A DNA stretch of 64,000 bases, from the NCBI GenBank assembly GCA_035048485.1, contig CM068583.1, forward strand, positions 28,083,841-28,147,840. The letters run 5' to 3'. Within the stretch, counting starts at the first letter, position 1. Each line of letters starts with the position of its first letter. Shown here piece after piece: positions 44,744 to 56,900 of this stretch. A program made the position numbers and the translations under genes. The DNA is from Pteria penguin (lineage: Eukaryota > Mollusca > Bivalvia > Pterioida > Pteriidae). Under the pieces are notes generated by a model. It made no database searches and had not been told where the DNA came from. It was given only the letters and a program-made list of their open reading frames with translations.

Positions 44744-44940
44744 TATGGAACACGAAATAAAAACATCCCCCTCCCCCCCAATAAAAATTAAAACTCCGTC
44801 ATTTCGGGTCTTACTTTAATCCGTAACTTACAATATGCCGATATTTCGTACACGCGTACCACAGCGCCATCTGCCGCCAAATAAATTGAAAACAAACATT
44901 CACAAGTTCATCTAACAAGCCATAAGTAATTGACACAGAA

Positions 44941-44974
44941 ATGGAAGATATCGAAAAAATAGATATGTCACTTG
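44941..44974 (+). CDS. FYTTD1: FYTTD1 exon 1 (start)
   Basis: ATG at 44941; encodes MEDIEKIDMSL plus the first base of an aspartate codon; CTTG/GTATGT donor. Half of the UAP56-binding motif is here and half in exon 2. Confidence 0.85.
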
Positions 44975-47900
44975 GTATGTATAGGGAGGTGAAATATCAT
45001 GGTCATCACTGTTTAGCTCGAATTTTCTCTGTGTATTGAGGTTGGTTTTCTCATCAGAGTAGAGAAAAACTGAGAGAGTGCGATCGCGAGTCTTTATTCA
45101 GGTTACTGTATGCTGCTTATAGTGCAGAAAATCTGAGAATTATGTGGCTAACCATAACATTTATAAGATCAATGGATTTTCATGATATAATTATATTTCT
45201 ATGCATGTCGATGATGTGTATTATGATGCACAAATTGCGAAACTCAAATACAAATGAGTTATGGTTGATTGCTGAAGATTTCGTACCCCAGAGAATTTGT
45301 ACCACAGAGAATTCGTATTCAAATGAATGGTTACGAAATCTCCAGAGAATTCGTCCCCTACTTATAATTTACAAGTATATATTTATAATACTTTGTACAT
45401 TTTATGATTTCGTATAAAAGTTTTTAAAGAAGACTGTGTTATATAGTAATTTGCAATATACATATGCATGTTGTAATTGCAAATAACTGTACGTAGAATG
45501 TATATCCTCGGCCGGATGGAAACATAAACGTACAGCGCCATAACATAATATGCCCCGTCTTATGACAGGCGTATAAAAATGCTACTGTAGTAAAACAGTT
45601 TTACAGTTATGAGAATTTAATAACAAGCATGCAATAGCAATGATAATTAAGGTCTATAACACAGGTACATGTATGCAGTTAATGAGGGCCGTAAACTTGG
45701 CCCAGTTTCTTGATATAAAGTCGCTCTGAAGATATTTGCCCTTCTTCATACGAGTCCCATAATTTGTTAATTTTTGCATACACAGTCACAGAATTTAATA
45801 CAAAATTATAAAATGTATGGAATTCAGCGAAAGCTACGATATATTATAAAAATATACTTATAAATTATATGTAGGGTACGAATTCTCTGGAAGATTCGTA
45901 CCCAGGTACGAAATCTCCAGAGATTTCGTACCCATTCATTTGGTTATGAATTCTCCGGGGTACGAACTCTCCTGGGTACAAAATGTTCTGATACCATATG
46001 GATAGAGGACTGAAATTCTTGAAGTCGGATTGGTCACATGCCTATCAACATACAGTTGCTAAAAATCAGGTCATGACCTTACTTTGATTTTCAAATGTGC
46101 TGTAGGATGATAATGTGAACAACCTAGTCCCAGAGGCTAGACTACATGTAGTATTTTCCTCACAATTCTCGAAGTCGGCATGACGTCTGCACTCTCTTTA
46201 TTGATCCATGTAGGTAACAGAGGATTTTGGTCAGGGTGCTTGGGGTAAAACTCAAGATAATACTAAAAAACAACACAATTTGAATTTTTTCTTTATAGAT
46301 TCTAAATGTTTTGCTTGTAAAATATGCGATTTGAAATGTGTAAAACATGTATTTAAAATTGTCTTGTTTGAATGATAACATTTTAGTTATTCCTTCTTAC
46401 TAAAATTCAACCAGGAATATACATTGCTTTCTATGATATAATCCGTGATGCTTTATCCTTTAGTGTTCTGAATGCCGGTTATCAAATACCCGGATGTCTG
46501 ACTTCAATTAAGAATTATTGGAATTAAAAATGTGCAGACAACCTTTTTCACCTCATTGTTTATGGTGCCACTAATATGTATGCTATGAAAAAGTAGAACA
46601 TGAAATTTTTTATTTTTTATTTACAAAGATCTAATCAAAAATATGAGCAGAACACTAAAAAGTGGAGGAATCTCTGCCTCTGAACACTTTTGGCCTGAAT
46701 TTTTCCCAAAGAGAGAATGGACCAAAATTGAAAAACATCGAAAATTTTATTTGTAAATATTATTCACAATTTTTATTGTCACTCAGTTGTTTATGGTACG
46801 GTATATCCAAAATCACATTACAGTTTAGCTGAGAACGTCTGACCAAATGCCCCGCCTTTAAGTTTAATGATTATTTGGATGGCTGGTGTAATTTGTAAAT
46901 GTGTATAAAACATGGAATTTCCTCACTTCTTGAAATAATCAGACCCAGAGTTTCACCACTTCTATATTTTACAATCAAAAACTTGCATGCACAGCCAGCT
47001 TACAACATGTACATTTGTGTATCTCTAATAAAGTGACCAGTTACATATGCACATGTACTTATTTGGCTTAATTCAGAATTTTCCAAAATAAATACCAGTA
47101 TCAGTGATGACCACAGACAGCCATTATAAAAACTACAGTATCATAACTACTAGTACTACATGTACTGGTACATGTATATACAACATGTTTAAATTAATTT
47201 TGCTGTTTATATTCTAATTTTCTACCATAATTATACAATGTTAATTACCAGGTTTGTATTGATGCTTAAGTCATGTTGTGAAAATGTCATGCAAAATGCC
47301 TTTAATGTAAGCTGAATTTCTACTTAATGGGTAACCAATTTCATTTAAAGCAAACTGAAATTTTAAAGAAATGAATGTAGAAAACTGGAATTTGAGAAAC
47401 AGAAGGGTGCAGTCCTAACACAGGGTGGAAATTGGCAGTCGTCCAGTTGTCAAAAACAACCTAAAATCTCTTTGGGCAACCTAAAATTTCAGTAGATATA
47501 ACTGAGGTCACCCAAATTTTCTTTAAATTGGCAGTTTAATGACCCAAAAGTTTTGTCAATTTCGAGCCCTGCTAACATAACATATACATTAACGTATAAA
47601 GCAATCACAATGACTGATTTAGCACATACACTAGGACTATTGACTGGACGCGCATGCTGTCTTTGCTCGGTCCAGTTGATCGTTCACATACTTAATTTTC
47701 CTATTCTGTGGTACAGATGAAGCATATGAAGATTAAACCAATGAGAATGTCACTGTATGTACATGAATTATTTATAATTAATTATGAGTTTCATATTACA
47801 AAAATTAAAACATAATTTAACAAATGAAGTTACTACATAGACATGTAGCAAGGTATTCATGAGTAATGTTTATACAGGATGCTACGGTACCATATGCATT

Positions 47901-50900
47901 ATATTTTATAAATTAAACACAAATGATGAATTATATTCTGTATTACAAAAATATAACATTGTTACAGACATTAAACATTTAAACTTCGAATGCAACAACG
48001 ATCAGTGCCGGACACATTATCATGGTTATGGTGTATAACTTATTGATCCGGTTTTACACCATAACCTACATTGTACATCCATGATGTAGGCAAATGTAAC
48101 GACAAACAAAGCGAATACTATGAAATCATCTACAAAGTGTAAAATGCAAGTTAATCTCTATAGATATGACAACTGTGGACTTTGGAATTTCACTTTACAC
48201 AGGTAATAAAGACTTTGAAAATAACTTTCCCCATCACAAAATTAACTTGATGTGGGTGAGAGGAGATTTAATCCTAGAACACCGTTCAACTGTACATGTA
48301 CATGTAGGTGTATGCACAGATTTTTCATTCAGTGTGTCATACATTTTCATATTTGACTTATAAATTCCGTTTTTGCAGATGACATAATTAAACTGAACAG
48401 GAAACAAAGTAAAGGTGCTAAACGAGGAGGACAAGGCCAGAAACGAGGAGGGCAAAACCAGAGAAGAGGAGGGAGAGTTGGAGGCAGAGGTGCAAGGGGG
48501 GGTGGAAACACAGGAACTGGTGCTAGAGGAGCTGTCAGGGGTAGGGGATCCCACAATGCAAGGGGAGCTGGCAGAGGAAAAGGAGTAAATGTAGTCAAAG
48601 GCAGAGGGCCTAACCTGTATCAAGAATATTTGAAATCTGGAACAAGTCCCCTCAACAGAAAAGCAAACACAGTACCAGTATGTATTTTTTGTAAATCGAC
48701 ACTAGCATTCATACATGTACATGTAGATAACTATTCATACACATGTCTGTAAAAAGCATTGTGTATACACATGTACATACATTGTATTTTCAATAGGGGT
48801 GAGCAATACATGTATTACCAGTACCAGTATACTGGTACATGTATATTGCAGTATTTTTGCCCTTTTACTTGCATTTCCAGCTCAGCAATATATTGCAAAA
48901 TCCTTCTTAAATACATGTTTTGCATTATATCCCAAAATAATTTTGTATGGCAATTACCAATCTGATTAAAACCATATCTTTATTCCGCTTCTCTATTTGT
49001 CCTATTGCAGATAAAGATCTGATGAAAACCTGTTAGGGGTCATGTTCTGGTGAACTCTGAGTGAATAGGCTACCAATTCCTAGGAATGAAATTAACATCC
49101 TTAGCGTGTGTGACGTGCAAGGTAGTTTTTGAACAGTGTTCAGTACATATTGCGTCACTTGCATGTGTCTAGCCGAGTCATAAATTGGCTGTGGGAAATA
49201 ATGGTTTCGGTGACTGAAACGTCATCAGAGTTCATCAGAACATGACCCCTTATGGGGTTTCGCGAGGTCTTTATCAGCAGTGGGACAAAAAGATAAGCAG
49301 AATAAAGATATGGTTTTAATCAGATTGGGCAATTAAAAATTCTACTTTTCAAATTCAGTACCTTATAGAGTGTTTAGATTAAATAATCAAAAAAACAAAT
49401 CAAAACAAAACAAAAAACAACACAGGAAATACTGTCTCCATTTATTTTTTATGTGACTCAGTGTCATTAATGCAGAATCTACAAGTTTACTTTACAAACT
49501 CTTTTCTGTTTTTTTAAAATATATTGATTTGTTCATCAACGTTTACATGAATTTAACATTTCCAATTTTAAGAAAAAAAAAATAAATAAATAAAGATATA
49601 CATAAGTCCATGATGATTCAGATTTATCTTAAATACAATTTATGTACATTTAGGGTTTTTTTTTTTCATAAATGCGCAGCAGTTTTATTCCATACACATG
49701 TAGTATAAAAATTTGAATTTTTGGAGAAGCTGCAATTTAAGTTGAAAGCATTTTTGGCCTTAATATGTACTGTATATAAAATTTTCAGACAGATTTTGCA
49801 TAATTCATGTACTTACTCATGTTAGATAGAAATGAAGATGCTTACTTCATTTTTATTTTCTGTTTGTACATCATACTACATATGCATGTATACTTTAAAA
49901 TTTTTTTCCCCTTTTTACTGATGGCAGTGTACCTGTATACATTACATTTGTATTATGAATGTAAGACATACAAATATATACATATTTGCATTTATAATTA
50001 ATGCTGTATAATTTTTTTCACATAAAAATGTGGGAATATTATGCTACACATGTATACCGCTTCTGTACATCTGTTCAACCTATCTTGTCTTCGCACCTCC
50101 TTCTAAACCCATGGGGGAATTTGATAAAACTTTGCTCAATGAAAGAACATTATGTGTAGATATGCATATTGGAAGGTAGTAAAACCTTTCCATTGATGCC
50201 ATAGTTTATTACATTTTGACCTTGACTGTCAAGTTTGACTTACCGGTATAAAGAAATATACATATGACCTACATTTAAAAAAACTGATATATTTAACATG
50301 TGTTCCTTGTAGTGAGATCTTGATACCATAATATATGACCATGTGATCTTCATCAAGTTTGACCTTCATTTATATAACATCCTCATCAAGAATTTTGTTG
50401 CTGCCCCAGGGGTGTAGTGTTTCACAAACACATTTCATATAATTTATTTTCTGTTCCTTTTTTGAAGTTTTAAATGAAACCATTTTGACAAATGAATGTC
50501 ATTTCATTTGACTATGCCTGTTCAGCCTGGTACAGTGGGCTTAATAAACACTTAAAACAAAAACATGACTTTTTAAAAGATTCATTTTAAGAGAGCATCC
50601 TAGATTCAGCATACCAGACTATCTTAATGAGCATTTTACTGTCACTTCAGATGTACATTTATTATCCCCTCGCGCCACTTGTTGCCACCGTCCATGTGTA
50701 TGTATGTATAGGTGTATACTTTTTAACGCCGTGAACGCCGGACTTCAATAATATTACACGATTGTTGCCGACATCTCAAGGAAGTGTTGTAACCTTGTCT
50801 CAGGGTCAAATTCTCAAGGTCAAGGTCACAATGGGCTGGAATGGTAAAAACTTGTCCAGGCCATAACTTTTTAGCACCGTAATGGATTTAAATAATATTA

Positions 50901-53900
50901 CACATGATTGTTGCTCACATCTCAAGGAAGTGTCATGACCTTGTCTCAGGGTCAGTTTCTCAAGGTCAAGGTCACAATGGGCTGGAATGGAATGGAAATA
51001 ATGTACCAAAGGGAGTTAGGATAAAACTTTTGATAACACATTAATTACAACATTTTAAGTGTATTCAAATTTTATGCTACGCGAGGGGATGCTACGCTTA
51101 GCATTGCTCTTGTTTGACAGCGCAAACTAAAAGTTTACTTTTCCTCATATGAGGTTATCTCGGTCTAGCTTTTTTTATGTAAATGGTATAAAAGACTGGA
51201 ACAGCTTGCCGATCTCAATTAAATCACTGCCTAGCATAAAGTTTTGAGGTAGTACATACCAATTTGAACCGTCGGATTTTATATTTTTTTAATCATTATA
51301 TTTAGAATTGTGTTGATTATTGTGATACAGGTTTTGAAATTTTCGATTAACTCTATTATTAATAGTATACCTGACAAGATCTTGCCAAACATGTTTTTTT
51401 AAAAGTTTTTGGTCTTATTTAAGGACATCATTTGAAATCATTGCTATAATGGGTAATCCTTGGGTTGATTTTAATATAAATTAAGATATAAGATAATAAA
51501 TGTAATATTATTGATTCTATCCATTTATACAATTTTCCAATACACATGTATCTGTAATCCCCCCCCCCCCCTGTGAAATATTTATTTTAAACAGTAGATA
51601 CAAATTAATTAATGCTTGTAATATGTCTACACATTATATATTTACCTTTGTGTATTTTTTCTCCCTCTTTTAATAAAGGTTGTCTCATAGTTTCTGCTTT
51701 TGGTTTATCCATCCATGTGTAAGTGAAATATCTGGTTCATATAGTCCAGCTGTCACAGTAACATAAGGCACTATTACTTTCCTTACACAATAGAGTATAA
51801 ACAGCAAGTTGCTGTTATACCTCGTCTTTCTTAGTAACAATCATAAATAAATTAATATATTTAAATACAAAAAGCATTTTATTGTTTTTATTTATTCACA
51901 CAACATATACCAAAGTCAGAAACACTTTTTATCAATGTCTTTAGATACAAACTAAATACTTAATATTAATGAATTTTCGAAAATTGCGTACTTTCCTAAT
52001 TTTTCCAAGAAATTGTGATAATTTTCTTTTTTGATAACCATTTACGTGAGTAACATATCCTTGATATTTAACCTCAAAAATTAAGAAAGCAGACAAGATG
52101 GGGAAAAGATCTATAGAGTTATATGAATTATGATACAGAGCTTTCGTCAATCCTCAATAATAAGGATAGACAAAAATACGAAAATTTCGTAAAAATAGCA
52201 GTGAGCATTTTGGAATTGTATTTGAAATAAAAGGGATGTTCAGGAAGCATTTCTTTAATCATCTGTGGATGATTTCTATGACTACTTGATTCAATACACA
52301 CGTTAACTTACTGGTATATTTCTGGTTTGCATTGGTATAATAAAACAGTTATAGACTAGGCACTCGAGTTAAAGTCATTTCCTTGTCCCCTCAAGACAAA
52401 CTATTTCCCTTGACCTTCGTCCTCAGGAAATAGTTTGTCTTGAGGAGACAAGGAAATGACTATAACCCTTGTGTCCAGTCTGTAACTGTATTTTATATAT
52501 TTATATATAAAAAGCACAAATAGAATCAGTGAAACACCTGGGAGTACTATAGACCTTGGATCTACGAAGAAATACCTGTAGAACTAAAGACAAATTAGAC
52601 AAACATATAAACCACAAAGACAGTCATTAGCTAATCGTATGCATGACAACACGCCTTACACGGCCACGGAAAGTGAAGGGATTTTCCCGATGTAAACGCA
52701 GGCAAATCCTCTGAAAGAATAAAATCACTGACAGAGAAATAAACTTATAAAGCACAAATACCATCAGTGAAACACCTGGGAGTACTATGGACCTTGGATC
52801 TCCGAAGAAATACCTGTAGAAATAAAGACAAATTAGACAAACATATAAGATTGGAGATCCAAGGTCCATAGTACTCCCGGGTGTTTCACTGTTTCTATTT
52901 GTGCTTTATATGTTTATTTCTATTTCAGTAATTGCATTCTTTTAGAGGGTCCGCCTGCGTTTATGTCGGGTATATTCCTTCACTTTCCGCGGCCGTGTTG
53001 TCATGCATAAGATTAGCTTTATGATTGGCTATTAAAGTTCCATTTTGTGGAGCTCGGGTAGCTCAGTCGGTTAGAGGGTTTGATGCATGACAGCTAGGTG
53101 ATTCAGTACCACAGGTCATGGGTTTGAGTCCCAGTCAGGGAACGAATATAAGTGAAATATAGGGTGCCTTGTTAGCTGTAGTGTCTTTGTGCTTTATATA
53201 TATATAAATATATATTTAATATCACATTATAGAATGCAGTGAAAGATGAAGTTGCATTTCATACAATACATTTATATCATCCATTGTTATATACTTTTAT
53301 TATATACATTGATATTACCTGAACATACCTATCTATCTATCTATCTATCTAATGAAAATTTATAGAAAGAACAAACATTCACTTATATTACAATCTTTAT
53401 ATATTTTGATATTGTCATTATTATTAGAATTTGTTGGAAGAAATGACAGCACTCAGAAAGTAATAATAAAGATGTACATATGAATATTCAAACAGGGTAA
53501 CGAAAGAAATTCTCAATCAGCTAGAGGTGGTCAAAACAAAAGACAAAGGCGAGGTGTCATAGCTCTGCGAGGGAGAAGAGGAAATAATATCAGAGGAAAT
53601 TCTACAACCAGAGGCAGTATTTCACAGAGGGGAAGAGGTGCAGGTCGAGGAAATCGAGGAAGGGGTGGAGCTCAAGATGCAAGACAGAAAATAATTCAAT
53701 CAGGAGGGAATACAAGTATAAAACAAGCTAAAACACAAGCAATAACAGCCCTGAGAATGGCCAGACAAACATTACAGAAGATCCAGCAACAGCAAATGAG
53801 GCAAAATTTGATCAATCAGAGAAGAGGAATTCAGCAGGTAAGTGATGCTTATATTTTTTAAGTGTTTTAAATGTAACATTGATTTATTATACATTTACAC

Positions 53901-56900
53901 ATGAATGACAAGTACATGTATATATGTAAGAATCACAAAGTATATACAACAACGAAGTACAACACTTCTATACAAGCTTCAGAGTTTGTCTTTTCGTATT
54001 ACCAGTACATTCTTGGATTTTTACTCCTAAATTTTCAAATTCAAGCCTTCTCTTTACTTGATCTTCTTTGTGCCATTTGGATACTACAGTACAGGCAGTC
54101 TCTTTACTCCCAAAGTTCAGTTTTTTTCAAGGGGGATCAACCTCTCTGAACTCTTTCTTTGTTGTTGCATCAGATCTCACATCTCATGATACAGAAAACA
54201 AAAACAAAACATTGGATATTGATCAATTTTTCACTTAAGTCTTTTTGGAGTTGATGTTCTTGAAATTTCATTATTTGCTGGATTAAATATTTAATAATTG
54301 GCCATTGTACTGCAAATATTGAGTGCAAAATCACTTTTTTCTTTACCATTTCAATAGCATTTATAATGGAGAAATTTACTGAATATTGTTAAATTGCTTC
54401 CATAATTCAGCTATATTTAAATCTCTGGGTCAAGTCTTTTTGAGCTTGTCAACAGATGCACAGCCATCAAGTGATCAAAAATTTTGAGCGTTACTTGTTT
54501 GAGACTGTATACATGTATCACAAAATGTAAATTCTAGGGATTGAATTTAAATTTTCTCCTTTACTAGCCACTGGGAAACAACTTTAGAAACACAACCCAC
54601 AGGTTTAAGGACAACTTTATTAACCCTACCAGTGCTCTAAGTTGCGACCAAAACACTCGCATTTGCGACCTAAAATTTAGTGTTGCGACCAAAATATGAC
54701 CAAAGTCGCAAAAATGCGACCAATTTTTTTTCAACTCGGTAATTCCGTTTTTTGTTTGTGTTCAAAAGTTTTGTTTTTTAGACTGCTAAAATATTGTATT
54801 TGGAAGTTATCCGGATTTACCGATATTGCTTTGTTTATTTTCACTTAAGTCGGATTCATTTGTTTCATTTTTTTAAACCGATCCACTTTAATATAGTCAA
54901 TCGGTAAGTTTTTATTCGGAAGTAAAACCAATTAATGGCTTCCAAACAAACGTTGGCCGACTTCGGCTTTGGTTCTCCTTGCCCTATATTAGCAGCGTTA
55001 AAAGATACAGATGAATCAAAAGATGATAAACTTTGTAGAAAACAGACAGCCCCTGCCTCCAAGTGGTTGTCTGAATTTTATTGGTTGCGTTATCGCGAGG
55101 GGAAGATGTTTTGTACCGTTTGTTCGGACTATCCATCACTGGCAGGGGGACTGATTTTGCAACAAAGGGTTGTACCTCTTTTAAGAGAGAAAGCACTGTA
55201 ATACACGGATCAAGTAAGAAACATGTATTCATTGGTGACTCTGTGGTAAAATCTGAAGAGAGAGGGGCAACTGTTGCAGCTGATGGCCCAGTAATGGCAG
55301 AGTTTGACACTAAACCATACATAACACAATTGTTTTCAACTACCAGAAAGATAAAGTACTGTGGGTGTCCTGCGCAGTCACAAAAAGATTAAATATATAT
55401 TTAAATTGAATTTGTAATACAAAATTAAAACATAAGATTGTTGCACTGTGTTTTTATTAATGAAAGCAAACATAAATGGGTTTATATGAAAAATTATATG
55501 TTGTGGCGACCAAAAATTTCTAAAAGACAACCAAATTTTCAAGAAGGTGGCCTTTTAGCGATCTTAAACCAAATGCTACTTAGAGCACTGCCTACAAAAG
55601 TAAAATAAATGTACAACTTGATTTAGGATAGCTTTTCTTACCTCCAGAGCAACCACATTTTGAAAACGGAAAATAAACTGAAGGTATATAGGGCCATATA
55701 AAATTAATTCTATGTTTCTCAGATAATTAGGTCACAAAAATGTGGTACGGATGGAGGAAATAAAAGGGATCTAAATTCTTAAATTACCGCAAATGTCGAC
55801 ATATATATGTGTGTATTAAATGTAATTTTAAAATGACGAGTTTTAAGTTGTAAGCAAGCATTGCTTTCAAGCACATTCATGCGGCAGCCAAGCGTGTGAA
55901 CGTGGCAGCCAAGCACGTTATTAAGTTCGTGAGGAAATCTTTGTTAACGCAAGCACGTGTGCTCAGCAGTCCTGAGCGCACGAGGAAAGCAAACTTCACG
56001 TTAACGTGACGTTAACATAATGTTATGTTAGGACTGCACCTCACTGTAGCTGTGGTGCCATCTGTTTAATGACTACATATTTTATGAGGTGAAAATGTTT
56101 AGTGATACATTATTGTATATGTTAGATAATATTGATAACAATTTCTTATTCAGAATACAGTATCACTTTCCTACCAAGGAGGTCAAAATCAAAATCAAAG
56201 ACAAAGAAGAAGGTAAGTCAGAATTAACAGATAAATAAGTTTTAGATAAATTGTGGATGCCAGTTGGTAGAGATACAGGATTAAGAGCTACTTTGTCCTT
56301 CTTTCATTACAAGAGATATCTTGTTATCTTTTGTCATAACTGTTGAACCGTGAAGGATAGAGACTTCATATTTCACATGTGACGATGATGTGTACTCAAA
56401 CAATGAAGCCCTTTCAAGTGACATCAAACAATGAAGCCCTTTTGACCTTGACAATGGCCTTCACGCTAAAAATAACTTTTTGGACTCGGTTTGCTTGTCT
56501 TGACTTTGTTGCTGATGGGGCATAAGTGTTTCACAAACAGAGTTTGTTATGGGTTTTTTGTTGGTTTTTTTTTTCTTCTTCCAATTTTTAAACATTAAGA
56601 ACAGAAAGGAGGAAGTTGTGCTTGGGTGAGTGACATTCAGGCTAGATCTACTCATGGGTAGATCCAGAGTGGTACAAAGTACATTGTAAGTTTCAGAGGG
56701 TACTTTACTTAGTGAAGAGAAAGTTTTGAGAAGTTTCTTAGAATTAAAACCAAAATTGTAAGTTTCAGAGAATACTTTACTTAGTGAAGGGAAATTTTGG
56801 AGAAGCTTCTTAGAATTAAAATCAAAATGTACATGTATCCCAGTATTCTATTAGGATGCAGTGATTGATGGTTTTGGTAGATTCTGATGCAAAAATTTTA

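Noticed and set aside
48234..48623. 129- and 83-codon minus-strand open frames opposite FYTTD1 exon 2
   Set aside because: Antisense shadows of the RG-rich exon; serine/proline-rich reading is the complement of RGG codons.
53048..53160. Functional tRNA gene
   Set aside because: A and B boxes are present, but spacing is too long and acceptor and anticodon stems do not pair; called a SINE head.
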